From a virus, in the IMG/VR virus record IMGVR_UViG_3300028025_003274, positions 1-64,000 of that record: DNA of 64,000 nucleotides, one strand, 5' to 3'. Numbering within the stretch: position 1 is the first letter of the stretch; the number at the start of each line of letters is the position of its first letter. The position numbers and the translations under genes are program-made. Positions 45,324 to 52,853 of the stretch are shown here, in pieces. The notes under the pieces were generated by a model. That model worked only from the letters and a program-made list of their open reading frames with translations, was not told where the DNA came from and ran no database searches.

Positions 45324-45330
45324 TGTTATT

Positions 45331-46182
45331 ATGATTTTTGATTGTTTTACTTTCTTCAATGAACTCGATCTACTTGAGTTTAGGCTAAGGTTATTGTCAA
45401 ATGTAGTAGATAAATTTGTTATATGTGAATCCAACTACACACATAGTGGTAAACTAAAGCCATATTATTTTGAAGAGAACAAAAGTAGGTATGCTAAATG
45501 GATAGATAAAATAATATACCTACCTATAGAACAATCTGTAGAAGGTTTAAATTTTGATAAAGTAACTACATACACTCCTACAAATGGTTCTTGGATATTA
45601 GAAAACGAACAAAGGATGGCACTGCTACATGCTGGGGAGATTATGAAGGATGATGACTTTATATTAGTAGGAGACCTAGATGAAATACCTAACCCAGAAG
45701 CTATACTAGCATTAGAACAAAGCGGTATAATAGTAAACGGTATAAACAATGCAGTTTCTTTTCCAATGATATTCCATTACTATTATATGAATTGTCAGAT
45801 GGAAGGGTATGATAGAATTTGGAATGGAACTGTTGCATGTTTTGCAGACTACTTTAAACAGGTTGGACCTCAATATTTTAGAGATCATAGGAACCACTTT
45901 ACCCGAATACCAGTAAATGCAGGATACCATTTCTCATATCTGGGAGGGCCTGATAAAGTTAAAACAAAGATTGAATCATTTGCACACACTGAATTTAATA
46001 GGCCGGATATAACATCTGACGTTAATATATCTAATGCTGTTAACAATGGACAGGATATATTCAAAAGACCTGGAATATCTTATAAGGTAGTGCCCATTGA
46101 AAGCTATCCAGAATCTATAAGATCCCTAATGCTTGAGTATCCACAATTCATTAAAAATGAAGTTACAGTCCCTAACTCCTAA
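45331..46182 (+). CDS. Glycosyltransferase family 17-like
   Basis: The 283-residue protein starts IFDCFTFFNELDLLEFRLRLL, then VICESNYTHSGKLKP and a LVGDLDEIPNPEAI DxD segment, which together fit GT17 (beta-1,4-N-acetylglucosaminyltransferase family). The later HYYYMNCQMEG and HFSYLGGPDKVKTKIESFAH agree with that family. Acceptor unknown. Confidence 0.85.
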   Translation: MIFDCFTFFNELDLLEFRLRLLSNVVDKFVICESNYTHSGKLKPYYFEENKSRYAKWIDKIIYLPIEQSVEGLNFDKVTTYTPTNGSWILENEQRMALLHAGEIMKDDDFILVGDLDEIPNPEAILALEQSGIIVNGINNAVSFPMIFHYYYMNCQMEGYDRIWNGTVACFADYFKQVGPQYFRDHRNHFTRIPVNAGYHFSYLGGPDKVKTKIESFAHTEFNRPDITSDVNISNAVNNGQDIFKRPGISYKVVPIESYPESIRSLMLEYPQFIKNEVTVPNS

Positions 46183-46987
46183 GTCTTGCTACGCAACCAT
46201 AGCTACTATTACTAAAGATAGTATGGATAAGCTGAATTTATTTATGCAGTATAATGCTGACTTGATAAAACAGTTCCCACACGTCATTATCTCCACAAAT
46301 AGCTTGGATGACACTTCAATACACACAATCAACCTATATCATAATACATGGCGTAAATTGGTCCCTAATTGCATTATACTGAACTCTACTGTAAATAGAG
46401 GACATATGTTCGGTACTATAGACCTGGAAGAGGCTATATTAAAGTATATCAAGAGAGAACTGCCTGAAGTTCAATATTTATGGAAGTCGATGGATGATGT
46501 TATAACTACTACCGATCTATTAAATTTAGAAGTAGAAGAGGCTGAGTTTTACTATATTCCGGGATTTAGCTATGAATCAATACAAAAAGCAGGTGGAAGA
46601 GAGAATCTACGTAAAGTTTATGAAGTGTTTGACTCAGGTTTTTACACTCCTCAAACTACTTTTTTTATTCTTAATGTCACTAATATTGATAGTATTTACG
46701 GGAACGATGTCGATACTAAGATTAATATTTATCAGGAAGTTAAGGCACGGAACCCGTCTATAAAGCCTTGGGAAGTTCCTTTTGATATTAAATTTGATTG
46801 TGAGACTCACTTGGGTAGGACTACCAAAGATCTAAGAAAATATTGTTTAATCGAAGACCAATTCGAGGAACTTCTCGAAATGGTGTACTATCACAGAATG
46901 GGAGACCCATCCCACAAGAATATATATTTCTACAAACCAGGAGTTTGTCATTACCATTTTTATAAAGATTTGATATATAACGTATAA
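46157..46987 (+). CDS. Putative glycosyltransferase, last gene of the operon
   Basis: The frame extends to a TTG at 46133, but ATG 46157 gives a typical start and a 26-base overlap. The 276-residue protein has strands CYATIATITKDSMDKL and HVIISTNSLDD, and WKSMDDVITT as a possible DxD site. A late HKNIYFYKPGVCHYHFYKDL segment carries several His. It looks like a GT-A enzyme of an unrecognised family. Confidence 0.6.
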   Translation: MKLQSLTPKSCYATIATITKDSMDKLNLFMQYNADLIKQFPHVIISTNSLDDTSIHTINLYHNTWRKLVPNCIILNSTVNRGHMFGTIDLEEAILKYIKRELPEVQYLWKSMDDVITTTDLLNLEVEEAEFYYIPGFSYESIQKAGGRENLRKVYEVFDSGFYTPQTTFFILNVTNIDSIYGNDVDTKINIYQEVKARNPSIKPWEVPFDIKFDCETHLGRTTKDLRKYCLIEDQFEELLEMVYYHRMGDPSHKNIYFYKPGVCHYHFYKDLIYNV

Positions 46988-47014
46988 TAACTATCTTTGC
47001 TATAGATATTTATA
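46969..47014 (+). promoter_or_regulatory. Double promoter: TTTG-N19-TATCTTTG plus phage motif GATATTTATA
   Basis: TTTG (46969-46972) and TATCTTTG (46992-46999) are spaced by exactly 19 bases. The phage motif GATATTTATA follows at 47005-47014, 3 bases before the GTG start at 47018. The two signals might serve different times of infection. Confidence 0.65.
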
Positions 47015-47017
47015 TGC

Positions 47018-47809
47018 GTGAGAAACTTAATTAATTTACTACTAGAAGCCCCCATGGACGATGCTACAGCACAGAAGATGCTATCTTCTGGTAAGCAAGT
47101 GTCTATATACTATCAAGGGGATAACGATTCCAAAAAAGGCTGGAGAAAGATAGAACCTGTTCGCATAGAAGGCGAAGGGGATGATAAGGCCATGGTAGCC
47201 TATGAGATAGAAGGGTTAGGTAAGAAGCCAGTCCTCAAAAAGTATGTACAGAAGAAGATTACCAACTGGAACGTACTGAGTACAACCCCTGCTACTATAG
47301 CTGCTAAGGAGAAAGAGAAAGAAAAGAAGGCACCAAAAAAGCCTGGAGCTAAGCCTCCCACCCCACAAAAAAGAAGTTTAGGTACTCAAGGAGATGACTT
47401 CTGTGATGCAATAACTAACAAAAGGATAGTTAAGATGTATTATAAAGGAGACGAAGAAGAAGCTCCTGGATGGCGTACAGATGTGCAGGCCGTGTGTTAT
47501 GGATCTCGTAAAGGAGTTAAGTATGTCAGGGCTTGGGTAGGCGCAGGTAAATCAGTAAGTGCAGACAAAAGTCCAGAAAAGAAAGCATTACCAGGGTGGA
47601 GGTTTTTCCGTCAAGACAGAATACAGAAGTGGGAAGTAGATGCTACTAAAACATTTAAAGCACCTCCTAAGGCAGACTTTAATCCTAAAGGAGATAAACT
47701 TATGGATACCGTATTCTGTATATCAGACTTTGCACCAGACGCACCACCAACAGGATTGCAAGAAGCTACTATGCTATCAGCAATAAAGGAGGCTATCAAT
47801 ATTTTTTAA
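47018..47809 (+). CDS. Two-domain protein with repeated WYL/SH3-like unit
   Basis: The start is GTG 47018; ATG 47014 is out of frame and stops after six codons. The 263-residue protein opens with a short LINLLLEAP helix, then has two related units: residues about 20-90 (VSIYYQGDNDSKKGWRKIEP) and 125-210 (VKMYYKGDEEEAPGWRTDV). Both read xxxYYxGDxxxxxGWRxxxx and resemble the SH3-like beta barrel of WYL domains. A Lys/Pro-rich linker joins them. Function is unknown; ligand or nucleic acid binding is possible. Confidence 0.6.
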   Translation: MRNLINLLLEAPMDDATAQKMLSSGKQVSIYYQGDNDSKKGWRKIEPVRIEGEGDDKAMVAYEIEGLGKKPVLKKYVQKKITNWNVLSTTPATIAAKEKEKEKKAPKKPGAKPPTPQKRSLGTQGDDFCDAITNKRIVKMYYKGDEEEAPGWRTDVQAVCYGSRKGVKYVRAWVGAGKSVSADKSPEKKALPGWRFFRQDRIQKWEVDATKTFKAPPKADFNPKGDKLMDTVFCISDFAPDAPPTGLQEATMLSAIKEAINIF

Positions 47810-47812
47810 ACT

Positions 47813-48175
47813 ATGAATATGAACCAGAAAAGAAATAAGGAGCTTAAGAAAAAGAGAACGGTGCCTTTTCTGAATTATACCGTTAGAGACTTCTCTGACT
47901 ATAGTGAGATATCTTCTATGCCGGAGACTCAAAAAATAGTATTTGATAATCTTATAGATGCGATAAACTTTAGTATACAAAAGAAAAAAGAGTATGCTGA
48001 AATTTTTAAAGTAAGTGAAGATAACTCCGTATCTTTAAGTAAAGATAATTGGGTTCCTGCTGTAGAGAAAGCAATAGAGTTCTACGCAGAACTTGAGGAT
48101 TATGAGAAGTGTAAACAGTGTAAAGATATAATACAAACAGTAAGTTATGAGAAAGGAATTCGATCCACAGAATAG
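47813..48175 (+). CDS. Unknown protein
   Basis: The 120-residue, Lys/Glu-rich protein starts with a basic tail (KRNKELKKKRTVPFLNY) and ends with CKQCKD. It overlaps the next gene by 29 bases. No family is recognised. Confidence 0.5.
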   Translation: MNMNQKRNKELKKKRTVPFLNYTVRDFSDYSEISSMPETQKIVFDNLIDAINFSIQKKKEYAEIFKVSEDNSVSLSKDNWVPAVEKAIEFYAELEDYEKCKQCKDIIQTVSYEKGIRSTE

Positions 48176-48560
48176 CCACGATCAGAATGTTAAAGTAGCT
48201 ATAGATAAAATAATAGGGCAAGAGACTTCATTTAGAAAAGTAAAGAAGACTCAAGACGATCATAAAAGAATACTGTTCAATAGAATAATAGAGTCCATTA
48301 TAGTAGCTGAAGAAAGATCTGTAATGTTAGATGAGGCTCACAGCATGGACATGTCTAAGTATAATCAAGTATTCTTTGATGTAATCACAGATTTCCTATC
48401 GTTTAGTTTTAACAAACAGCAAGTAAACCTAATAAACTTTTTCTTGTATGACAGGTATTGTACAGATGGTTCTGTACTGGATCTGATAGACGATGATGGC
48501 AATACGGTGCCATTAAACACAGCAAGCGATCTGTGGTATCTAGTAAGTAAAAACGCGTAG
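48147..48560 (+). CDS. Unknown helical protein
   Basis: The 137-residue protein is charged in its first half (KVKKTQDDHKRILFNRIIES) and has a mixed alpha/beta second half ending NTASDLWYLVSKN. The ATG is preceded by agtt, the common start context in this window. No family is recognised; it belongs to the same operon as the HNH-like gene. Confidence 0.5.
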   Translation: MRKEFDPQNSHDQNVKVAIDKIIGQETSFRKVKKTQDDHKRILFNRIIESIIVAEERSVMLDEAHSMDMSKYNQVFFDVITDFLSFSFNKQQVNLINFFLYDRYCTDGSVLDLIDDDGNTVPLNTASDLWYLVSKNA

Positions 48561-48562
48561 TT

Positions 48563-49261
48563 ATGGAAATCAAATCATTTAAAAAGCAGAAGTCCAACAG
48601 AGGACAAGACTTAAATATAGAAAGGCAAGCTATTGAAAGGGCCATGCGTGATACCATGTCTAATAAAGCCGCTGCTAAATCCATAGGAGTATCATTCAAG
48701 ACTTACAAGAAGTATGCCCAGATGTATCGTAATGCAGAGGGTATAACCCTGTACGATCTACATAAGAACCAAGCTGCTAAAGGTATCCCCAAGTTCGGTA
48801 AGAGAAGACATGATAAAGCTTCCATCATAGATATAATGGAGGGGAAAGTATCTAAAAGCTTCGTATCAATTAAGATATTAAAGCATCAGATTATACAGCA
48901 CGGTATATTAAAAGAAGAATGTTGTAGGTGTGGATTCAAAGAGCAGAGAGTGTTAGATTACAAAACACCTTTGATAATGAACTTCAGAGATGGGGATAAG
49001 AAGAACTGGGCTCTAGATAACGTAGAATTCTTATGTTATAACTGTTTTTTTCTTTGTGTAGGAGAAGTATTTACAAACAAACAACTCTCTGTAATAGAGG
49101 ACTATACAGATTTAAGATCTGTCAATATAGATCTAGACCTGCCGGTAAAACATGAACAGGCTATAAAGGAATCCATTAACCTAGAAAATAAGAATATTTA
49201 TAGTAGTGATGAGAGGCCGGAGGACTATGGAAGTGATTTGATATCTACATACAGGAAGTGA
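48563..49261 (+). CDS. HTH plus HNH-like zinc endonuclease
   Basis: The 232-residue protein has an N-terminal helix-turn-helix (IERAMRDTMSNKAAAKSIGV, then SFKTYKKYAQMY). The second half has a Cys-rich ECCRCGFKEQRVLDYKTPLI and NWALDNVEFLCYNC segment, giving two CxxC pairs and the NxxN helix of HNH-type folds, though the classic His are weak. It could be a homing-like nuclease or a DNA-binding regulator. It is not inserted into another gene. Confidence 0.55.
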   Translation: MEIKSFKKQKSNRGQDLNIERQAIERAMRDTMSNKAAAKSIGVSFKTYKKYAQMYRNAEGITLYDLHKNQAAKGIPKFGKRRHDKASIIDIMEGKVSKSFVSIKILKHQIIQHGILKEECCRCGFKEQRVLDYKTPLIMNFRDGDKKNWALDNVEFLCYNCFFLCVGEVFTNKQLSVIEDYTDLRSVNIDLDLPVKHEQAIKESINLENKNIYSSDERPEDYGSDLISTYRK

Positions 49262-49626
49262 TGACTAGAAAAGATTATGTTGACAAGACAGCTGATGATC
49301 TTATAAAGAAGAAAGATGCATCAGAAAAGTTGTTAGCATTTGCCAATAGAGCCTCAGGACTTACTGCATTTCTGGTGAACAAATCTAAAGACGATGTACT
49401 ACTAAAGGAGGTTAATAATAAACTACCTGCCTTAAAAGAAAAGTTAGTAGAGCATAAAGCGTTTTTTGAAAGGAAAGAATTTAAAAGCGACCACATTAGA
49501 AACTTAAACAATGAGATCACCAAGTGTGAAAAGTTTATCGAAGGGTTGGGAGAAAAAACTACTCTTGAAGATCTCAAGCTTATTATGGACTGGTACTATA
49601 AAACCTCGGAGAAGTATGGATTTTGA
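49261..49626 (+). CDS. Unknown helical protein
   Basis: ATG 49261 is chosen over GTG 49258 because it gives the usual TGATG stop-start overlap. The 121-residue protein is helical and Lys-rich (ADDLIKKKDASEKLLAF ... NEITKCEKFIEGLG). No family is recognised. Confidence 0.5.
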   Translation: MTRKDYVDKTADDLIKKKDASEKLLAFANRASGLTAFLVNKSKDDVLLKEVNNKLPALKEKLVEHKAFFERKEFKSDHIRNLNNEITKCEKFIEGLGEKTTLEDLKLIMDWYYKTSEKYGF

Positions 49627-49954
49627 TAAGGAAAACTTGTACATTATAGAGGTCTTAGATAAGGAGAAGACGATTAAAGATGTTCTATCAGAACATGAAA
49701 GAGATCTTTCTATGGCTATAGTTGAAAAGATATGCTATGCAATGGATAATGATATAAAGAAAATTAACATAGCTAGAATATACACAGACTCAATAGCAAT
49801 AACCTTACACACATCATTCCCAAACTTCCAGGAGACATTAGAAACAAACATACAGAATCTAATAAAGCACGAGGAGTATGAGATGTGCGCCATAGGTAAA
49901 AAGCATTTAGATATTCTAAAAGAAAAACCTAATAGAAAATATTTGAATATATAA
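49616..49954 (+). CDS. Unknown protein before tmRNA
   Basis: The frame extends upstream to 49511, but ATG 49616 removes a Lys/Ser-rich part that overlaps the previous gene by over 100 bases. The 112-residue protein is acidic in the first half (DKENLYIIEVLDKEKTIKD) and ends KEKPNRKYLNI. The tmRNA promoter begins inside its last codons. No family is recognised. Confidence 0.5.
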   Translation: MDFDKENLYIIEVLDKEKTIKDVLSEHERDLSMAIVEKICYAMDNDIKKINIARIYTDSIAITLHTSFPNFQETLETNIQNLIKHEEYEMCAIGKKHLDILKEKPNRKYLNI

Positions 49955-49973
49955 AAATATATATTTATATTTG
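49942..49973 (+). promoter_or_regulatory. Promoter of the tmRNA: TTTG-N20-TATATTTG with phage motif inside
   Basis: TTTG (49942-49945) and TATATTTG (49966-49973) are 20 bases apart, and the mature tmRNA 5' end lies 10 bases downstream. A phage motif TATATTTATA (49960-49969) overlaps the -7 region. Confidence 0.65.
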
Positions 49974-49983
49974 TAAAACATAT

Positions 49984-50392
49984 GGGCCTAACCGGTATCG
50001 ATTCGTAATCGGAGGGTAGTACCACACGCAGAGACACCGTACTAGTTCTCTTTAAATCTGTACGAAACAATAAATGACGAGATGTCAACTATGACCTTCG
50101 ATGACCTTATGGCCTTCGTTGGTGCCGATGAAGCAACATTTGCTTAATCCGCCGAGGTGTCTACAACCTCGCTTCAAACAAAGTGGAACACAGAGTTTCC
50201 CCGATCGACTCATTAAATAAGGACTGGGGTGGTGGTTAGCTGTCTCCGGACATCCCCTTACTGATCAGCTTGCAGATCAAAACTACGGTGCAGATGACGG
50301 GGGATCTCCCTCTTGATTGTCAGTACTAAGCGTGTGAGATGCTGGTGCTATTGTTCATTGCGAAGACGTGGGTTCGAATCCCACTAGGTCCA
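49984..50392 (+). ncRNA. ssrA: Transfer-messenger RNA (tmRNA) encoded by the phage
   Basis: The 409-nt RNA has a tRNA-like acceptor stem of 7 bp: GGGCCTA (49984-49990) with TAGGTCC (50385-50391), including the G3-U70 pair that identifies alanine acceptors, then the discriminator A at 50392. CCA is not encoded. The T arm GTGGG-TTCGAAT-CCCAC (50368-50384) is perfect. The internal tag frame runs to a TAA at 50145-50147. It reads Asn-Asp-Glu from 50073 and ends Ala-Thr-Phe-Ala, about 24-26 residues, near twice the length of E. coli's. A CGAGGT/ACCTCG stem follows the tag. tmRNA rescues stalled ribosomes and tags the nascent chain for proteolysis. An intrinsic terminator lies downstream. The exact resume codon (aca or ata before aat) is uncertain. 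Confidence 0.92.
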
Positions 50393-50426
50393 CTCAAAGG
50401 TTTAGGTTAGGATTATGGTTAAAACG

Positions 50427-50458
50427 AAGGGGGGTGTCTACCCCCTTTCTCTTTTTTC
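50427..50458 (+). terminator. Intrinsic terminator of the tmRNA
   Basis: AAGGGGG (50427-50433) pairs with CCCCCTT (50441-50447), followed by TCTCTTTTTT. It lies 35 bases past the mature 3' end. Confidence 0.85.
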
Positions 50459-50459
50459 C

Positions 50460-50469
50460 TATATTTATA
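50460..50469 (+). promoter_or_regulatory. Phage-type promoter motif TATATTTATA
   Basis: It lies straight after the tmRNA terminator and 7 bases before the ATG at 50477, so it probably starts transcription of the membrane protein cluster. Confidence 0.5.
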
Positions 50470-50476
50470 TAGGAAT

Positions 50477-50638
50477 ATGTGTCCTATATGTATAACAACT
50501 ATGGTTCTTAATGGTCTATTCTGGTTAGCAGGATCACTAGGATTATTAAAGGCAGTTAGTTATGTAAAAAAAAGATACTATCTCTGGAGTAGTAAAAAAT
50601 GCAAAAAGTGCAGAGATAGAGAATGTTCTTCTGAATAA
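50477..50638 (+). CDS. Small Cys-rich membrane protein
   Basis: This 53-residue gene lies between the terminator and the 50690 gene. The N-terminus carries CPIC, then a hydrophobic helix (about residues 9-30, VLNGLFWLAGSLGLLKAVSYV), then a basic CKKCRDREC tail. The Cys pairs could bind a metal on the cytoplasmic side. It opens the cluster of small membrane proteins. No family is recognised. Confidence 0.6.
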   Translation: MCPICITTMVLNGLFWLAGSLGLLKAVSYVKKRYYLWSSKKCKKCRDRECSSE

Positions 50639-50650
50639 ATTAGTGTTTTG

Positions 50651-50687
50651 TAATAATAGGTTTCGGTTTATTAAAACCTTATTATTA
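50651..50687 (+). promoter_or_regulatory. Long hairpin just upstream of a start codon
   Basis: TAATAATAGGTTT (50651-50663) pairs with AAACC and TATTATTA (50674-50687), with one bulged T, and the stem ends 2 bases before ATG 50690. It could block the start codon of the holin-like gene or protect the mRNA end. No T tract follows, so it is not a terminator. Confidence 0.55.
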
Positions 50688-50689
50688 TT

Positions 50690-50947
50690 ATGAAAAAATT
50701 TCTCTCTCAATTGTTTAATGACAAGAATACTATTAACGAAAAAAGTTTTATTGGATTTTGTGCGTTCCTAATGATGGTAGTGTTTGCTATTGCAGATATT
50801 ATAACAGGGTCTTTAGGCAAAGAGCTTATTATTCAAGACTTTATATTTAATTCTTTCTTATGGATGACTTTAGGATGTTTTGGTATAGCATCCGTAGATA
50901 AGTTTATAAATAAGAAAAACGAAACCAATAACGAAGAACAATTATAA
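50690..50947 (+). CDS. Holin-like two-helix membrane protein
   Basis: The 85-residue protein has two hydrophobic helices, about residues 20-41 (FIGFCAFLMMVVFAIADIITG) and 52-70 (FIFNSFLWMTLGCFGIASV), with a Lys/Asn/Glu-rich C-terminus (KFINKKNETNNEEQ). Size and layout are those of class II holins. A hairpin ends right before its start codon. Lysis is an inference; no endolysin gene was found nearby. Confidence 0.55.
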   Translation: MKKFLSQLFNDKNTINEKSFIGFCAFLMMVVFAIADIITGSLGKELIIQDFIFNSFLWMTLGCFGIASVDKFINKKNETNNEEQL

Positions 50948-50958
50948 AAAACAAATAA

Positions 50959-51216
50959 ATGAAAAAAGTACCAGTAAACAAATTGATCTCCCTGATTAAC
51001 GCAGTAAAAGGAAAAAAGCCAGTGGTAATCATAGCTTCTGTAGTCGCCATTGCTGCAGCTATATTTGCAATAAGTAAAGGCTATATATCAGAAGATATGT
51101 TAAATGTAGACGCTGTAGTTAGTTTTATAGAGGACGCTGTTAGTAAAGAAGCCGAAGTAAATGTTATTGATACTGTGGCTACACAAGTTGTAGTTGATAG
51201 TGTAATAACTCAATAA
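50959..51216 (+). CDS. Small single-pass membrane protein
   Basis: The 85-residue protein has a basic N-terminus, one hydrophobic helix (about residues 21-40, VVIIASVVAIAAAIFAISKG) and an acidic, beta-prone C-terminal part ending VVVDSVITQ. Its stop touches the next start (TAA ATG, no gap), so it is coupled to the PAS protein. It may face the periplasm as an accessory lysis factor or partner of the PAS protein. No family is recognised. Confidence 0.55.
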   Translation: MKKVPVNKLISLINAVKGKKPVVIIASVVAIAAAIFAISKGYISEDMLNVDAVVSFIEDAVSKEAEVNVIDTVATQVVVDSVITQ

Positions 51217-52329
51217 ATGAAGAATCTATCTAAAGAAGAACTACTTAGTAGGCTTGAAGCGATTAATCGTAGCAATGCTATCATCTATTTTGATCTAAAT
51301 GGAAAAATTTTAGGCGTTAATGCTATTTTTCTACAAGCAATGGGATATGGTGTAGATGAACATGAGGAGCTTATTGGTAAGCACCATAGTATTTTTGTAT
51401 GTGAAGATTATGCAAGGTCATTGGAGTATGAAAAGTTTTGGGATATATTAAGGAGTGGTAAATACTATCAAGGAGAATTCGAAAGAAGGAAAAGAGATGG
51501 TAGTCTTATCAACTTACAAGCAACATACAATCCTATTTACGATGAGAGTGGTACTATTACTAAAGTAATGAAAGTTGCTACTGACATTACTACGATTGTT
51601 AATAGTAAAAAACAGATAGATGCTATTAATAAGAGTACTGCAACTATTAGTTTTGATATGGATGGTTTTATTTTAGATGCCAATGCTGTGTTTTTAGAAA
51701 CAATGGGTTATAAGGCTAATGAAAAAAACCAAGTAATAGGAAAGCATCATAGTATTTTTGTAACTTATGAGTATTCAAAATCAGATGAGTATAGTAAGTT
51801 TTGGAAATCCTTAAAAAGTGGTAAGTTTTTTGATGGGATATTTGAAAGAAAAAGAGTAGATGGCTCTACTATCTATTTACAAGCCACATATAATCCAGTC
51901 TTTGACAGCAAAGGAAACGTTACAAATGTAATTAAAATTGCTACTGACGTTACTGAAGCTGTCAATAGTAAAAACAAGATAGACACTCTCTCAAAAGATT
52001 TACAGATTGAGTTAGATAACTCCAAAAAACTTAAAGACGCAATTGAAGTAGAGAAGAACGCTGCGTTAAATGATTTGGATATAGTGATGAAGAAAAGCCA
52101 ATCTGAGCTAATCAAGACGATTGTAAAAGTAGCATTAGGGGTAATTGTTGGTGTTGGATTAGTAACAACTGTACTATATTGGATGGCAATTGTTACACAG
52201 AAGGATACCCAAATAATTGGATCAACTTGGTCAAACATGTTCAGCGTATTACTGACCAATGCATTTTCAATAGTTGGAACAATTATGGGTATAAAATATG
52301 CTACTCAAGATGATAAAAATAAAAAATAA
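51217..52329 (+). CDS. Tandem PAS-domain membrane protein with C-terminal two-helix hairpin
   Basis: The 370-residue protein has two closely related PAS domains (about residues 10-125 and 134-247). Each reads GKHHSIFV, FWxxLxSGK, GxFER, DGSxIxLQATYNP, then ATDI/VT, the style of PAS units in chemoreceptors. A coiled coil (about 255-298) leads to membrane helices at about 300-325 and 341-361, joined by a 15-residue loop, with a Lys-rich end. There is no HAMP, methyl-accepting, kinase or cyclase domain, so the membrane hairpin is the likely output. Cofactor unknown; redox or oxygen sensing would be usual for PAS. It is coupled to two small membrane proteins, so a sensor-gated holin or antiholin is a reasonable hypothesis. 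Confidence 0.85.
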   Translation: MKNLSKEELLSRLEAINRSNAIIYFDLNGKILGVNAIFLQAMGYGVDEHEELIGKHHSIFVCEDYARSLEYEKFWDILRSGKYYQGEFERRKRDGSLINLQATYNPIYDESGTITKVMKVATDITTIVNSKKQIDAINKSTATISFDMDGFILDANAVFLETMGYKANEKNQVIGKHHSIFVTYEYSKSDEYSKFWKSLKSGKFFDGIFERKRVDGSTIYLQATYNPVFDSKGNVTNVIKIATDVTEAVNSKNKIDTLSKDLQIELDNSKKLKDAIEVEKNAALNDLDIVMKKSQSELIKTIVKVALGVIVGVGLVTTVLYWMAIVTQKDTQIIGSTWSNMFSVLLTNAFSIVGTIMGIKYATQDDKNKK

Positions 52330-52336
52330 ATTGGTT

Positions 52337-52346
52337 TATATTTATT
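52337..52346 (+). promoter_or_regulatory. Phage-type promoter motif TATATTTATT
   Basis: The motif lies 30 bases before ATG 52377, right after the PAS protein gene ends. Confidence 0.45.
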
Positions 52347-52376
52347 ATATATATAACTTTGGTAAAAATAACAGTT

Positions 52377-52547
52377 ATGAACAATACAAACATTACTCCA
52401 GAACAGCAACTGATCATAGAAAAAGTTGAATATCAACTATCTAATATAAAAGATCAGGATCTTCTTTACTCTTCCATCAGAGAACTTCTTTGTAAAATAC
52501 CCAATAACTACGATCTAGGGGTAGCAATCAGACGATTATTTAGTTAA
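52377..52547 (+). CDS. Small unknown protein
   Basis: ATG 52377, in the acagttATG start context, is chosen over TTG 52359. The 56-residue product is helical and charged (EQQLIIEKVEYQLSNIKD). No family is recognised. Confidence 0.5.
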   Translation: MNNTNITPEQQLIIEKVEYQLSNIKDQDLLYSSIRELLCKIPNNYDLGVAIRRLFS

Positions 52548-52562
52548 AAACATATTAACAGT

Positions 52563-52853
52563 ATGGAAAAGTTTTCAAAACAGTGGTGCGAGATATGGGA
52601 CCCCTCTAGGCCTTATGACTTTGATATTGAGGCAATTGTAAAAGATATGCATAACGATAGGTACTATCCTATATTTTGTGAAGGGTTTGGTTTTAATTGT
52701 ATTCATAAAGATGGTTATGATAACATATGGTTATCTTTTGGGTATGATAAAAATGGCAATAGTGCTGTCTGGAGAAGATATAAATCTTTAATAATAGAAC
52801 AAGAGAAAAAAGCAACCAAGAATGAAAGTAGCAGTATTCAGCGACACTCATAA
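52563..52853 (+). CDS. Unknown protein
   Basis: The 96-residue protein is Tyr/Trp/Asp-rich (WCEIWDPSRPYDFDIEAI; DNIWLSFGYDKNGN) and ends in a basic Ser tail. It overlaps the phosphoesterase gene by 32 bases. No family is recognised. Confidence 0.5.
   Translation: MEKFSKQWCEIWDPSRPYDFDIEAIVKDMHNDRYYPIFCEGFGFNCIHKDGYDNIWLSFGYDKNGNSAVWRRYKSLIIEQEKKATKNESSSIQRHS

Noticed and set aside
47014-47034. ATG at 47014 as the start of the two-domain gene
   Set aside because: It is in a different frame and stops after six codons. GTG 47018 opens the long frame.
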